From contig CALKIV010000104.1 in NCBI GenBank assembly GCA_937995835.1, positions 1 through 64,000 on the forward strand: 64,000 nucleotides of DNA. The letters run 5' to 3'. This DNA is from an uncultured Dysgonomonas sp. Its GTDB lineage: Bacteria; Bacteroidota; Bacteroidia; Bacteroidales; Dysgonomonadaceae. Below are positions 51,993 to 60,876 of the stretch, piece by piece. Below the pieces are notes generated by a model. The model was not told where the DNA came from. It did no database searches and worked only from the letters and a program-made list of their open reading frames with translations. The number at the start of each line of letters is the position of its first letter. Within the stretch, counting starts at the first letter, position 1. Both the position numbers and the translations under genes were made by a program.

Positions 51993-53231
51993 ATGGACAA
52001 GAAGTGTGAAATTATTTTGGCAAACCTTTCGGGTGAAGATAAACCAGGGGTTACTGCAGCAATGACAGAAGTTTTGGCTAAACATGATGCTAATATTCTG
52101 GATATTGGACAATCGAATATACATCATACACTTTCGTTAGCTATTATGTTTGAGGCATATAACGCTGGCGAGGTGATCAAAGATTTGCTTTTTAAGGCAT
52201 CAGAGATAGGTATTATGGTGAGATTTAGTCCCATCAGTCTGGATAGATACGACGATTGGGTATGCCTACAAGGAAAACGGAAACGATATATTGTAACTCT
52301 GTTAGGTAGAGAACTCCTTCCTTCGGATGTGTCGGCTGTGGCAAAATTAGCTGCTAAATATAAGATGAATATCGAAAAAATATCTCGTCTAACGGGGCGT
52401 GTGCCTCTAAACGAATCGCATAGACCTAAACGTTCGTGTTTGGAGCTGTCTATTCGTAGTGAGGATGAGATAGATGAAGATATCGTGAAGCAAGACTTTA
52501 TGCAATTGGCAAATAAGCAGAGGATTGACATCGCTTTTCAAGAAGAGAGTATCTATCGCAGAATGCGTCGCTTGGTGTGTTTCGACATGGACTCAACTCT
52601 TATTCAGACAGAGGTTATTGATGAACTGGCTGAGCGCAATGGAGTGGGGGATGAAGTTCGTGCTATTACAGAATCGGCGATGCGTGGTGAGATAGATTTT
52701 TCTGAAAGCTTCAAAAAACGTGTTAGCTTGCTGAAGGGGCTTGATGAGTCTGTGATGCGTGAGATAGCTGAAAACCTGCCAATAACGGAAGGGATGACTC
52801 GTTTGATCAGAATTCTTAAGAAAAGTGGTTGTAAATTAGCTATCCTTTCAGGAGGGTTTACCTATTTTGGAAATTACCTGAAAGAGAAGTATGGTTTCGA
52901 CTATGTATATGCCAATGAATTGGAGATCGTTGATGGCAAATTGACCGGAAATTACATTGGGGATATTGTAGATGGTAAGCGTAAAGCTGAACTCTTGAAG
53001 TTGCTGACCCAAGTGGAAAAAGTAGATATCCGTCAAACAGTGGCTGTTGGCGATGGAGCAAATGACCTACCGATGTTGGGTATCGCTGGTTTAGGTATCG
53101 CCTTTCATGCGAAACCAAAGGTGAAGGCAAATGCTAAGCACTCACTTTCTACTGTTGGTCTCGATGGTGTTCTTTACTTCCTTGGTTATAAGGATTCTAT
53201 GCTTTCGGGTGAAGGTGATTGGACCTGTTAA
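51993..53231 (+). CDS. serB: phosphoserine phosphatase with N-terminal ACT domains
   Basis: Final step of serine synthesis, dephosphorylating L-phosphoserine. The 412-aa protein has two N-terminal ACT-like regulatory domains (CEIILANLSGEDKPGVTAAMTEVLAKHDANILDI, residues 4-85; YIVTLLGRELLPSDVSAVAKLA, about 95-180), which suggests feedback by amino acids. A HAD phosphatase domain follows: CFDMDSTLIQTEV with nucleophile Asp near residue 200, LAILSGGFTYFGNYL near 285, and VAVGDGANDLPML near 353. The frame starts with a TTG at 51987; the ATG at 51993 is favoured. It follows argH by 46 bases and is closed by a terminator. Confidence 0.95.
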   Translation: MDKKCEIILANLSGEDKPGVTAAMTEVLAKHDANILDIGQSNIHHTLSLAIMFEAYNAGEVIKDLLFKASEIGIMVRFSPISLDRYDDWVCLQGKRKRYIVTLLGRELLPSDVSAVAKLAAKYKMNIEKISRLTGRVPLNESHRPKRSCLELSIRSEDEIDEDIVKQDFMQLANKQRIDIAFQEESIYRRMRRLVCFDMDSTLIQTEVIDELAERNGVGDEVRAITESAMRGEIDFSESFKKRVSLLKGLDESVMREIAENLPITEGMTRLIRILKKSGCKLAILSGGFTYFGNYLKEKYGFDYVYANELEIVDGKLTGNYIGDIVDGKRKAELLKLLTQVEKVDIRQTVAVGDGANDLPMLGIAGLGIAFHAKPKVKANAKHSLSTVGLDGVLYFLGYKDSMLSGEGDWTC

Positions 53232-53257
53232 TGGTATTCTATTTTCAATAATAAATG

Positions 53258-53287
53258 AAAGGCAATCGAATAGCGGTTGCCTTTTTT
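53258..53287 (+). terminator. intrinsic terminator after serB
   Basis: An 11-bp stem with one G-U pair, arms 53258-53268 and 53274-53284, with a 5-nt loop and a T-run to 53287. Confidence 0.88.
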
Positions 53288-53342
53288 ACATCCATGCAAA
53301 TAGTTTGTGTTTATATGCAGTCTCATTTAATCGATAAAAACT

Positions 53343-53373
53343 ATTGATTTGTATCCTTTATTTGTTATCTTTG
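53343..53373 (+). promoter_or_regulatory. promoter of dps
   Basis: ATTG at 53343-53346, a 19-base spacer, then TATCTTTG at 53366-53373, 34 bases before the first ATG. Confidence 0.7.
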
Positions 53374-53407
53374 TAATACAAGATTATAATATAATAAATA
53401 AAAATTA

Positions 53408-53887
53408 ATGATTATGAAAAATTTAGAATTTACAGGCTTAGATGCTGCAGGTGCTCAAAAAACAGCTAATGAACTTCAACAACTATTGGCTGATCTTCAT
53501 GTGTTTTATATGAATCTTCGTGGTTATCATTGGCATATCCAAGGAGAAAAATTCTTCGTACTTCATGAAAAATTTGAAGAAATTTATGATAGTGTAAATG
53601 AGCAAATTGATGAAGTTGCAGAAAGAATTTTGATGCTAGATGCCAGTCCTCAAAATAAATTTAGCGAGTATCTAAAACTCTCTAACATCAAAGAAGATGG
53701 TGGTGTGAGTGGTGCAAGCGAAACAGTTAAAGGGACATTGAATGCTTTTAAAGTACTTTTAGCACAAATGAGAAAAGTATCTGCAGTAGCTGATGAAGTA
53801 AACGACAGTGTAACTGTTGGTATGATGGATGGTTATCTTGAAGGTCACGAAAAAACAGTATGGATGCTTGTGGCTTTTGCAAAATAA
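53408..53887 (+). CDS. dps: Dps-family ferritin-like DNA starvation protein
   Basis: Dodecameric mini-ferritin that oxidises and stores iron and protects DNA against peroxide. The 159-aa four-helix protein carries the inter-subunit ferroxidase motif YHWHIQGEKFFVLHEKFEEIYDSVNEQIDEVAERI (about residues 37-71), with His, Asp and Glu ligands. Helix B to C holds LDASPQNKFSEYLKLS. The N-terminus is short, without a Lys-rich DNA-binding tail, so DNA protection may be mainly through iron removal. Starts are possible at 53408 or 53414. Single-gene unit with its own promoter. Confidence 0.94.
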   Translation: MIMKNLEFTGLDAAGAQKTANELQQLLADLHVFYMNLRGYHWHIQGEKFFVLHEKFEEIYDSVNEQIDEVAERILMLDASPQNKFSEYLKLSNIKEDGGVSGASETVKGTLNAFKVLLAQMRKVSAVADEVNDSVTVGMMDGYLEGHEKTVWMLVAFAK

Positions 53888-53974
53888 ATTCAGAGTGTGC
53901 GATGATGCATGTTTGATGTAAGCTGTTGATTTCAGCAGGTTAATAGACTTGCATGAAACTTGTATCAGCAATAG

Positions 53975-54012
53975 AAAAGGGAGTTAACAGAACAGTTAAC
54001 TCCCTTTTATTT
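53975..54012. terminator. bidirectional terminator between dps and the TamL-like gene
   Basis: A 14-bp perfect stem, arms 53975-53988 and 53995-54008, with a 6-nt loop, and A/T tracts on both sides. Confidence 0.92.
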
Positions 54013-54033
54013 TATCTTTTATTTTGTTCAGAA

Positions 54034-56454
54034 TCAGAAAGGATATCCCACTGCAATGTGGAAGGCTGCATTTTTGCTTAACTTGTGTGGATACTTCACA
54101 GGCCATTTTTCGGTTTTGATCAACTCTCCTGTTTCGGGATGTTTGACATCTCCAGCAGGATCATAGATTTTCCAACCACAGTCTAGCCGGAGTAACACAA
54201 AGTCGAAATCGAATCGGAGTCCAAGTCCCCATGATGCAGCAATCTCTTTGTAGAAGCTGTCGAATCTAAACTGTCCACCTTCTTGCCCTTTGTATTCTTT
54301 TGTTGTCCAAATGTTTCCTGCATCGATAAAGGCTCCAAGCTCTAACACCCAAAACAGTTTACTACGATATTCTATATTCATATCAAGTTTGATGTCTCCA
54401 GAGTGATAGTAGAAGATATCTGAATCTTTGTCGAACGCTTTGTACGATCCGGGGCCAATCTTTCTTACAGCCCATCCTCTTAGACTGTTACCTCCCCCTG
54501 AGAAGAAGCGTTTCTGGATTGGTACTTCTTTATAGTTGCCATATGGATAAGCCATTCCGAATCCTACATGCCAAGCGAAAGAATTTCGTTCGTCCATTGT
54601 ATAGGTCTTGCTATAGTCAAAAATACCTTTAATATATTGCGCATACTTTGTTCCTAAAAACTCTCTGGAACCATGATCTTTACGCTTTTCTCCTGCTAAT
54701 TTGGCAACTAGGTTTAAGGCATTTCCTGCCGACTCCACCGATGCTCTAAGCGAATATATTGGACGCGACAGGCGACGTCTTTCGTTGTTCAGGAGATTTG
54801 TTTTTGTGAATGTGTAACCTGAGCTAACGATAAATTGGTCAGAGAAGCTATAGCTCTGTGCTCCGGGTGACAGTTTATCGTAGAAGTCTTCGTAATTTAA
54901 TTTGTCTTTAGGTAAGTGTACATAGTTGATTTCTATTAGATCCACAGCATGTCTTTTGCTCGTATTGATCCTATCGTTCCACTGGTATTTCAGTCCTGTA
55001 TACATCACTGTTCTGGTAAAGAATCCTGGTCGGCGCTGAAAGGTATATCCGGCATTTAACTGCGTACTGGCATTTACTGTTTTTCTAAATTCTTTGTTTA
55101 AGAAAGGTAACATAAATCGAGGGAAAGTAAGACTCGTTTCACCGCCTATCTCAAAATAGTTTTCTTCAAAATTATCAAACTTGGGTGTAACCATCTCATA
55201 AGCTCCTTTTAAGCCTATTTTAAAGAGTTCAGATCCTCTGAATGCATTTCTGTGTAAGTATCCAACGCCTGCCCCTACGCCAAAGAAACCACCTGAATTA
55301 GTGCCCTCCACTTCTGTAGATATGCCTTGTCTTTTGTCAGGCACACAAGTAATGATGCACTTGAGGTTTTCTCCGGCTAGGTGATACGTTATATTTACGT
55401 TCTTCAATATCTTTAGTTGCGATAATGCAGCGTACGTATGTGTTGTAAGCATCTCATTATAAAGCTCTCCTGGTTTGATAAAGCAGTTGGCTAGCACAAT
55501 GTGTGGCTTGATGTATTCTCCTCGTTCACCATATTTAAGCGTATAACCCTCTCTTTGGTAGACTGAGGATGCAGTATACTCGCTAATATCGCCATATGCA
55601 ATGGGGTCGTAATCCATGTATAACTCTACACTTTCCACTGTGTACTGTCTGTGTTTTGCCTCTATCAAATGGCCTCTGCTATCTTTGTAGGCAAATGGAT
55701 ATAGCACTAAGTCGATGTCTACCTTATTGTTGCCTACCGTTGTGTCTACATCAAAGTGAATATATTCTTTATTGAATGCATAGTAACCTGTGTATCTCAA
55801 AAACTTAGTGATGCGTTCTCTTTCAAGATCTAGTTCATGCAAATCGTATATTGAATGTTGTTTCACGCCTTGTCCAAAATATACGAGGCTGTCCAAACTA
55901 CCTACCACATAACGTGATTGCGATCTTCTGAGTCCTGTTAGGTGCAGTTGGTCTGGCTTTTCTATGAGCGAGTCAGGCATTTCTATGTTATACTCGTTCA
56001 CTCTATATGGAGTACCTCCCTTTATATTGTATATGATATCTGCTTTTTTCGATTTGAGCTTTACTTCAGGTGTTACTGTGGCATTCAAGTAGCCTCTGTT
56101 GGTCATCATACGAGTCAAATCAGTTGTCGTTTTGTTGACTTTCAGAGTGTCGAATATTATAGGTGGCTCGCCTGCATTTTGTAAGGTGCGGTTGATCCAT
56201 TTTGTGGTATCCTCTCCCGCTAAATTGTATAAAAATAGAGGAAATTTGAATAGGGTAAATGTCTTGAAATTAGGTTTTTGATCTATGTAGTTCTTCACTT
56301 CATAGCTGTTTATTGTCTTGGCATCAGCTTTTACATCCACAGTATTAAGCAAATACTTGTCATCCGGAACAAACTTCGTTGTGCTACATGAAAAGCCTAT
56401 TACTAAGATTAAAAAGAGAAGAGCAAAAGAGTATAATATATTATTGAATTTCAT
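54034..56454 (-). CDS. BamA/TamA-family outer membrane lipoprotein (TamL-like)
   Basis: An 806-aa Omp85-superfamily barrel with a lipoprotein signal (FLILVIGFSC-STTKFVPDDKYLLN), the arrangement called TamL in this phylum. POTRA-like domains follow (YLNTVDVKADAK, NRGYLNATVTPEVKLKSKKADIIYNIKGGTPYRV, TGYYAFNKEYIHFDVD, up to about residue 390). The surface-antigen/D15 barrel contains GTNSGGFFGVGAGVGYLHRNAFRGSELFKIGLKG (near 395) and RFFSGGGNSLRGWAVRKIGPGS (near 660), the conserved loop-6 RGW-type motif. The end IAVGYPF is a classical terminal strand. It probably helps assemble or export outer-membrane proteins, together with TamB encoded elsewhere. Confidence 0.9.
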   Translation of the reverse strand: MKFNNILYSFALLFLILVIGFSCSTTKFVPDDKYLLNTVDVKADAKTINSYEVKNYIDQKPNFKTFTLFKFPLFLYNLAGEDTTKWINRTLQNAGEPPIIFDTLKVNKTTTDLTRMMTNRGYLNATVTPEVKLKSKKADIIYNIKGGTPYRVNEYNIEMPDSLIEKPDQLHLTGLRRSQSRYVVGSLDSLVYFGQGVKQHSIYDLHELDLERERITKFLRYTGYYAFNKEYIHFDVDTTVGNNKVDIDLVLYPFAYKDSRGHLIEAKHRQYTVESVELYMDYDPIAYGDISEYTASSVYQREGYTLKYGERGEYIKPHIVLANCFIKPGELYNEMLTTHTYAALSQLKILKNVNITYHLAGENLKCIITCVPDKRQGISTEVEGTNSGGFFGVGAGVGYLHRNAFRGSELFKIGLKGAYEMVTPKFDNFEENYFEIGGETSLTFPRFMLPFLNKEFRKTVNASTQLNAGYTFQRRPGFFTRTVMYTGLKYQWNDRINTSKRHAVDLIEINYVHLPKDKLNYEDFYDKLSPGAQSYSFSDQFIVSSGYTFTKTNLLNNERRRLSRPIYSLRASVESAGNALNLVAKLAGEKRKDHGSREFLGTKYAQYIKGIFDYSKTYTMDERNSFAWHVGFGMAYPYGNYKEVPIQKRFFSGGGNSLRGWAVRKIGPGSYKAFDKDSDIFYYHSGDIKLDMNIEYRSKLFWVLELGAFIDAGNIWTTKEYKGQEGGQFRFDSFYKEIAASWGLGLRFDFDFVLLRLDCGWKIYDPAGDVKHPETGELIKTEKWPVKYPHKLSKNAAFHIAVGYPF

Positions 56455-56493
56455 TAAAATTGTTGCCTAAGATCCATAAACCTGAAAGAAACA

Positions 56494-56501
56494 CAAACTT
56501 A
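56494..56501 (-). promoter_or_regulatory. -7 box for the TamL-like gene
   Basis: Minus-strand TAAGTTTG (plus CAAACTTA), 40 bases upstream of the start. No -33 element at ideal spacing. Confidence 0.45.
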
Positions 56502-56693
56502 TCACTTTTAATTAATTCTTTTTGTAGATTTGTTCTAAAAGAATATAAAAAAGTGCTGTATCAGAGCAAATAGGAGCAAAAGCGTATCTAATGATAGGCT
56601 TGTTGACAATCCTTTATAAGTTTAAAGTCTTAAATATGACCTTCTATAGTGCTATGTATGGTATTTGGGAATTAAAATAATAGTTAAACAAAG

Positions 56694-57443
56694 ATGTTAA
56701 CAAAGGCAATTATAAAATATATACGATCCTTAAAGGAAAAGAAAAATCGAGATGAGCATCGAACTTTTGTTGTAGAAGGAAATAAGATGGTCACTGAACT
56801 TTTGAGTATTTTGGATTGTGAGATACTTATTTACTCGAATCTTGATAGCAAATCTTTAAATTTAAATAAAGTACAAAAGATAATTGAAGTAAAGGATGAT
56901 GAGATAAGCAAGGTGAGTTTGCAGAAAAATCCTCAACAAATGCTTGCAGTCTTTTATCAACCTGAATCCCATGTGGTCAATGATTTAGAGATAAAATTGT
57001 CATTGGTTTTGGATGAAATTCAAGATCCGGGCAATTTAGGCACCATTGTGCGCCTTGCTGATTGGTATGGCATCGAGAATATATTTTGTTCTAGGGATAC
57101 AGCAGATATTTACAATCCTAAAACTGTACAAGCTACTATGGGGGCCTTGGCTAGAGTTAGGGTGCATTATTGCGATCTTGAAGAGTTCTTGATTTCTCAA
57201 AAGCACTTGCCGATCTACGGGACTTTCTTGGATGGGCGAAATATTTATGAAGAAAATATCACTCCCAATGGGTTGATTGTGATGGGAAATGAAGGAAAAG
57301 GAATCAGTAAGATGATAGAAAAGTATGTAAACCAACGCTTATTTATTCCTTCTTATCCACCATATAAAGAGACATCTGAGTCTCTGAATGTTGCTGTTGC
57401 CACTGCTATTACTTGTGCAGAATTTCGTCGACGGATGCTTTAA
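56694..57443 (+). CDS. TrmH/SpoU-family RNA 2'-O-ribose methyltransferase
   Basis: SAM-dependent RNA methyltransferase of the SPOUT class. The 249-aa protein has the N-terminal substrate-binding domain (YIRSLKEKKNRDEHRTFVVEG, residues 9-29). The knotted catalytic domain follows: LVLDEIQDPGNLGTIVRLADWYGI (motif 1, about 102-126), GLIVMGNEGKGIS (motif 2, near 193) and SESLNVAVATAITCAEFRRR (motif 3, near 226). The exact rRNA or tRNA target cannot be read. It is divergent from the TamL-like gene and converges, with no gap at all, on the ATP-grasp-like gene. Confidence 0.92.
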   Translation: MLTKAIIKYIRSLKEKKNRDEHRTFVVEGNKMVTELLSILDCEILIYSNLDSKSLNLNKVQKIIEVKDDEISKVSLQKNPQQMLAVFYQPESHVVNDLEIKLSLVLDEIQDPGNLGTIVRLADWYGIENIFCSRDTADIYNPKTVQATMGALARVRVHYCDLEEFLISQKHLPIYGTFLDGRNIYEENITPNGLIVMGNEGKGISKMIEKYVNQRLFIPSYPPYKETSESLNVAVATAITCAEFRRRML

Positions 57444-58637
57444 TCATTCTGCAAGGATGTATGCCCTATATCGAGTTTTTTCGTGCACAGGACAAAGTGA
57501 TATATAGCCTGATCTGATTCTATTTCCAATCATTTGTAGAGGATATTTGACTTCCATTTCGCAGTGTTTGGCAAAGGTTTCCCCTGCCTTATTAAACTCG
57601 ATATAGAAATGGCCGGTAGCATCCTTATGCAGATGATTCTCTTGCAGCTTGATGGAAAGGTAGCCCATATTATATCTCATGTTAATTTCTACACAAGGGT
57701 GCAGCTTTGTTGTATTCTCTTCTTTATAGATCATCATATCCACTCCTATGCATCCTTTGTGTATTAAACCACAGTCTTTTGAGAATAAATTTTGAAGTTT
57801 TTCTTTTGTCCAATCTAATGTGCCAATTGTTACATATTGAGACAAATTTTCTTCGATTTGCTCTTGACTTATCAAGATGTTTCCACTGTAACTTCCTTTA
57901 TCGTTGGTGTTGAATAATGAATAGCCTTCGAAAGTGACATTCCCCTTGCCATCGCTCATAAACTCCATCGCAAAATCTAGTACTTTATCATAAACAGGTT
58001 CTAAGGATACTGCCGGCTGCCTGTTGAACATGCCTTGCAGGATTTGTCTTTCAGTTCTAGTTATTCCTGTGGTTGGCAACCATAATAGGCCTCTACCAGC
58101 TGAAGAGTAAGGAGACTTGGCTAACTGTTTTGTTAAACAGTTTTGGTGGTAGAGCTCAAGATTTTCAAGATCAGTGAAAAATTGGGGGAGGGTAATGGTC
58201 TCAAAACAATCTGAAGAGTTGATGATCTGTTCCAAAATATCGCGAGCGTAGAATCTACTATTGTATCTAATAATTATCTCATCCCATTTAGGGAGTTTGG
58301 CTTCTATAGATAGTTCTTTATTTATCTTTTCGAAAAATCTGAGATCGCGAGGGGTAACTCCCCATATGTAAACATTTGGTTCTCTTAATTGATCTAAGTT
58401 TTTATACTTAATGATGTTAGATAATATTATTCCTTTTTTTTGTAGATGTTGGTGATACATTTCGTCAAAATTCTGATCTACCAATACCCAATCTTCTTGA
58501 TTGCCATACCATGCAGGAATTGAGGAAAGTTCTCTCATTATCTCAGTCTGCGAGGCAGGAGGAGTGTAAGAAGGATGCGTGTTCAGTATGGCATTTTCGT
58601 GTCCCGGATTAAAATAATGTAGTATCTTCGTTGACAT
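57444..58637 (-). CDS. uncharacterised ATP-grasp-like protein
   Basis: A 397-aa cytosolic protein with no signal peptide and no name I can assign. The N-terminus (LHYFNPGHENAILNTHPSYTPPASQ) is distinctive. The central and C-terminal parts have ATP-grasp features. LAKSPYSSAGRGLLWL (about residues 192-207) resembles the Lys plus flexible Gly-rich nucleotide loop. EPVYDKVLDFAMEFM resembles the next strand. HKGCIGVDMMIY and LHPCVEINMRYNMGYLS (about 295-330) look like the Glu-x-Asn metal/ATP site. An ATP-dependent ligase acting on a carboxylate is therefore the best guess; substrate unknown. Its stop codon abuts the stop of the convergent methyltransferase gene. Confidence 0.68.
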   Translation of the reverse strand: MSTKILHYFNPGHENAILNTHPSYTPPASQTEIMRELSSIPAWYGNQEDWVLVDQNFDEMYHQHLQKKGIILSNIIKYKNLDQLREPNVYIWGVTPRDLRFFEKINKELSIEAKLPKWDEIIIRYNSRFYARDILEQIINSSDCFETITLPQFFTDLENLELYHQNCLTKQLAKSPYSSAGRGLLWLPTTGITRTERQILQGMFNRQPAVSLEPVYDKVLDFAMEFMSDGKGNVTFEGYSLFNTNDKGSYSGNILISQEQIEENLSQYVTIGTLDWTKEKLQNLFSKDCGLIHKGCIGVDMMIYKEENTTKLHPCVEINMRYNMGYLSIKLQENHLHKDATGHFYIEFNKAGETFAKHCEMEVKYPLQMIGNRIRSGYISLCPVHEKTRYRAYILAE

Positions 58638-58663
58638 ATATTTATTATAAGAATAATTTTAAA

Positions 58664-58671
58664 CAAAAGTA
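58664..58671 (-). promoter_or_regulatory. -7 box for the ATP-grasp-like gene
   Basis: Minus-strand TACTTTTG (plus CAAAAGTA), 27 bases upstream of the start at 58637. Confidence 0.5.
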
Positions 58672-58708
58672 CGATAACATTATCTTTTGTGAAAACTTAC
58701 GTAAACAA

Positions 58709-59125
58709 ATGAAAATACAAGAAGCAGAATATACAGAGGTTTTGAAGCTACGTCACGAGTCGATGTATCCTGATGCCAGTATTGATTTGGCAAAGGTGGA
58801 GAATGATGATCAAGGAATCCATTTGGGTGCTTTTGAAGGAGGAGAGATGGTAGCTTGCGTTTCTATCTTTCTTGAAGGGCGAAACTTACAATTCAGAAAG
58901 TTGGCTACGAAACCAAAACACAGAAATAAGGGCTATGCTACGGAGCTGATTAAATACTTGATTGATTATCATCGCCAGTTTCAATTCGATCGTTTGTGGG
59001 CTAATGCTCGTCAAGAGGCCGTTTCTATATACGAAAAGCTAGATTTTAAGCAGACTGAGGAAACTTTTACAAAGAACGGACATGACTATGTGATTGTAGA
59101 GTATTGTGGCGCTATGGAGGTTTAA
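58709..59125 (+). CDS. GNAT-family N-acetyltransferase
   Basis: A 138-aa single-domain acetyl-CoA-dependent transferase. Elements: MKIQEAEYTEVLKLRHESMYPD (helix 1), HLGAFEGGEMVACVSIFLEG, then LQFRKLATKPKHRNKGYATELIKYLIDYH. That segment contains the motif A Arg/Gln-x-x-Gly-x-Gly/Ala loop (KHRNKGYA, about residues 71-78). Motif B is ARQEAVSIYEKLDFKQTEETFTKNG (about 101-125). The short ElaA-like pattern gives no acceptor. The frame is open upstream to 58631 across the divergent promoter region; the Met at 58709 begins the fold. Confidence 0.87.
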   Translation: MKIQEAEYTEVLKLRHESMYPDASIDLAKVENDDQGIHLGAFEGGEMVACVSIFLEGRNLQFRKLATKPKHRNKGYATELIKYLIDYHRQFQFDRLWANARQEAVSIYEKLDFKQTEETFTKNGHDYVIVEYCGAMEV

Positions 59126-59175
59126 TTAGGACTGTCTAAAATTTAGTACAAGATTTTTTTTCAGAAATAAGAAAT

Positions 59176-59216
59176 AAGCTTGAATGCCATTGGGTTATTC
59201 AGGCTTTCTTTTTTTT
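59176..59216 (+). terminator. intrinsic terminator after the GNAT gene
   Basis: A 10-bp stem with one G-U pair, arms 59176-59185 and 59197-59206, followed by a long T-rich tract. Confidence 0.82.
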
Positions 59217-59273
59217 ATTAAATTAGTTTCGTATTTTTATGAAATTACGCTTTTGAAAAAATAATAACAGATC

Positions 59274-60797
59274 ATGAAAAAACTTTATCAATTGATCAGC
59301 TTTACGCTGATACTATTTCTTGTTTTGTGTGTCAACTTGGATACTGTGGCACAAAATAAAGACAACAGCCAGCCAGAGCGTGGACAAATTCCACCACACC
59401 CTCCACGTTTGCCAGAAGGAGCAATTCCGGCCTTTCCCGGAGCATGGGGTGCCGGTATGTTTACTACAGGTGGACGAGGAGGCCAAGTAATAGCTGTAAC
59501 CAATCTTAACGACAGTGGCGAAGGGAGTTTGCGCGCAGCACTAGAAGCCAAGGGAGCACGTATTGTGGTATTTCGTGTTGCGGGTACTATCAAGATAGAC
59601 AAAGATCTAAATATCGATCATCCTGACATCACCATTGCAGGACAGTCTGCTCCCGGCGATGGTATTTGTATTGCCGGTACATTGAATATCAATACGCATA
59701 ATGTGATTGTGCGCCATCTGCGTGTCAGACGTGGTGTGCCTGTCGGGGGCCAAGGAGACGATAATATTGGGGGGAATCCTTCTCATCATATCATCATCGA
59801 TCATTGTTCTACTAGCTGGGGAATGGACGAGAATATTTCACTCTATCGCCATATGCGTCCATCGTTAGATGGTACGACTCGCATTAAAGATGCTGCTGAA
59901 AATATCACAATCCAATGGACTATCTCGAGTGAGGCGTTGGATGCCAAAGGACATGCTTTTGGAGGTACATGGGGAGGTAAACCTTCTACTTTCCATCACA
60001 ACCTTTTTGCGAGTAACACAGCTCGTAATCCCTCAATAGGGATGTCGGGAGCATTTGATTTCCGAAATAATGTTGTTTTCAACTGGCGCCACCGTACAAT
60101 GGATGGAGGCGACGAAACGTCTTTAATCAACGTTATCAACAATTATTATAAGCCGGGACCTGCGACCAACGAAAATATGCGTGCTGTATTTGCTCGCATC
60201 GAAGAACGTAGTATGTACTCTCCGGGTAGTGCTTGGGCTGAGGGCGAATGGTACAGAAAAGAAGATAATCGTCCCGGTAAATGGTATGTAGCAGGTAATG
60301 TTATGCATGACAATGCCAAGGTTACCAATAACAATTGGGCAGGTATGAGAGGACCAGAAGAGTTGGCTCGTGTGAATACTCCATTCGAAGGGTGGCCTGT
60401 TGCTCCACATCAAACGGCAGAAGAGGCTTTTGAATCTGTTCTTTCAAAAGCTGGTGCAACTTTACCTAAACGTGATGTAGTGGATCAACGTGTGACTGAG
60501 ATGGTGCGCACTGGAAAGCCAATGACAGCAACGGGTATCATTAAGGATATTTCTGAAGTTGGGGGATATCCTAACTTAAGTTTTAAGGCTTCGGAAGTAC
60601 CTGTTGATACTGATGGTGATGGCATGCCCGATGAGTGGGAGATTAAGTACAATCTAGATCCTAATGATCCTGCTGATGGAGCAATTGATTCTGACGGAGA
60701 TGGTTATACTAATGTGGAGGAATATCTGAATGGAACGGATCCTAACGAAAAGATAAACTATCGTAATTTGGGAAATAATGTAGACACTATTAGCTGA
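59274..60797 (+). CDS. secreted pectate-lyase-like (PL1-type) protein with Ca-binding C-terminal repeats
   Basis: A 507-aa secreted protein. The signal peptide (LISFTLILFLVLCVNLDTVAQ) and a Pro-rich linker (GQIPPHPPRLPEG) precede a right-handed parallel beta-helix. It starts AFPGAWGAGMFTTGGRGGQVIAVTNLNDSGEGSLRAAL (about residues 53-90) and carries NVIVRHLRVRRGV and HHIIIDHCSTSWGMDENIS (about 145-190), the usual pectate-lyase core. The C-terminus has thrombospondin-3/EF-hand-like Asp repeats (DTDGDGMPDEWEIKYNLDPNDP; DSDGDGYTNVEEYLNGTDP, about 443-490), likely calcium sites. Many such Bacteroidota proteins degrade pectin or a related polyuronate; the substrate is not proven here. No SusCD pair is adjacent. 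Confidence 0.88.
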   Translation: MKKLYQLISFTLILFLVLCVNLDTVAQNKDNSQPERGQIPPHPPRLPEGAIPAFPGAWGAGMFTTGGRGGQVIAVTNLNDSGEGSLRAALEAKGARIVVFRVAGTIKIDKDLNIDHPDITIAGQSAPGDGICIAGTLNINTHNVIVRHLRVRRGVPVGGQGDDNIGGNPSHHIIIDHCSTSWGMDENISLYRHMRPSLDGTTRIKDAAENITIQWTISSEALDAKGHAFGGTWGGKPSTFHHNLFASNTARNPSIGMSGAFDFRNNVVFNWRHRTMDGGDETSLINVINNYYKPGPATNENMRAVFARIEERSMYSPGSAWAEGEWYRKEDNRPGKWYVAGNVMHDNAKVTNNNWAGMRGPEELARVNTPFEGWPVAPHQTAEEAFESVLSKAGATLPKRDVVDQRVTEMVRTGKPMTATGIIKDISEVGGYPNLSFKASEVPVDTDGDGMPDEWEIKYNLDPNDPADGAIDSDGDGYTNVEEYLNGTDPNEKINYRNLGNNVDTIS

Positions 60798-60817
60798 TAA
60801 GGTTTGTGATATTATAT

Positions 60818-60854
60818 AAAAAAAGATATTCTCATTCGAGAATATCTTTTTTTT
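60818..60854. terminator. bidirectional terminator between the lyase and DUF1573 genes
   Basis: A 9-bp GC-containing stem (60825-60833 with 60838-60846) extended by A/T pairs on both sides, loop ATTC, with an A-run and a T-run. Confidence 0.9.
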
Positions 60855-60876
60855 ATGCGTGTTTTGTACTTATCTT

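Noticed and set aside
59126..59160. IS-end-like sequence GGACTGTCTAAAA
   Set aside because: No matching inverted end, target duplication or transposase fragment nearby.
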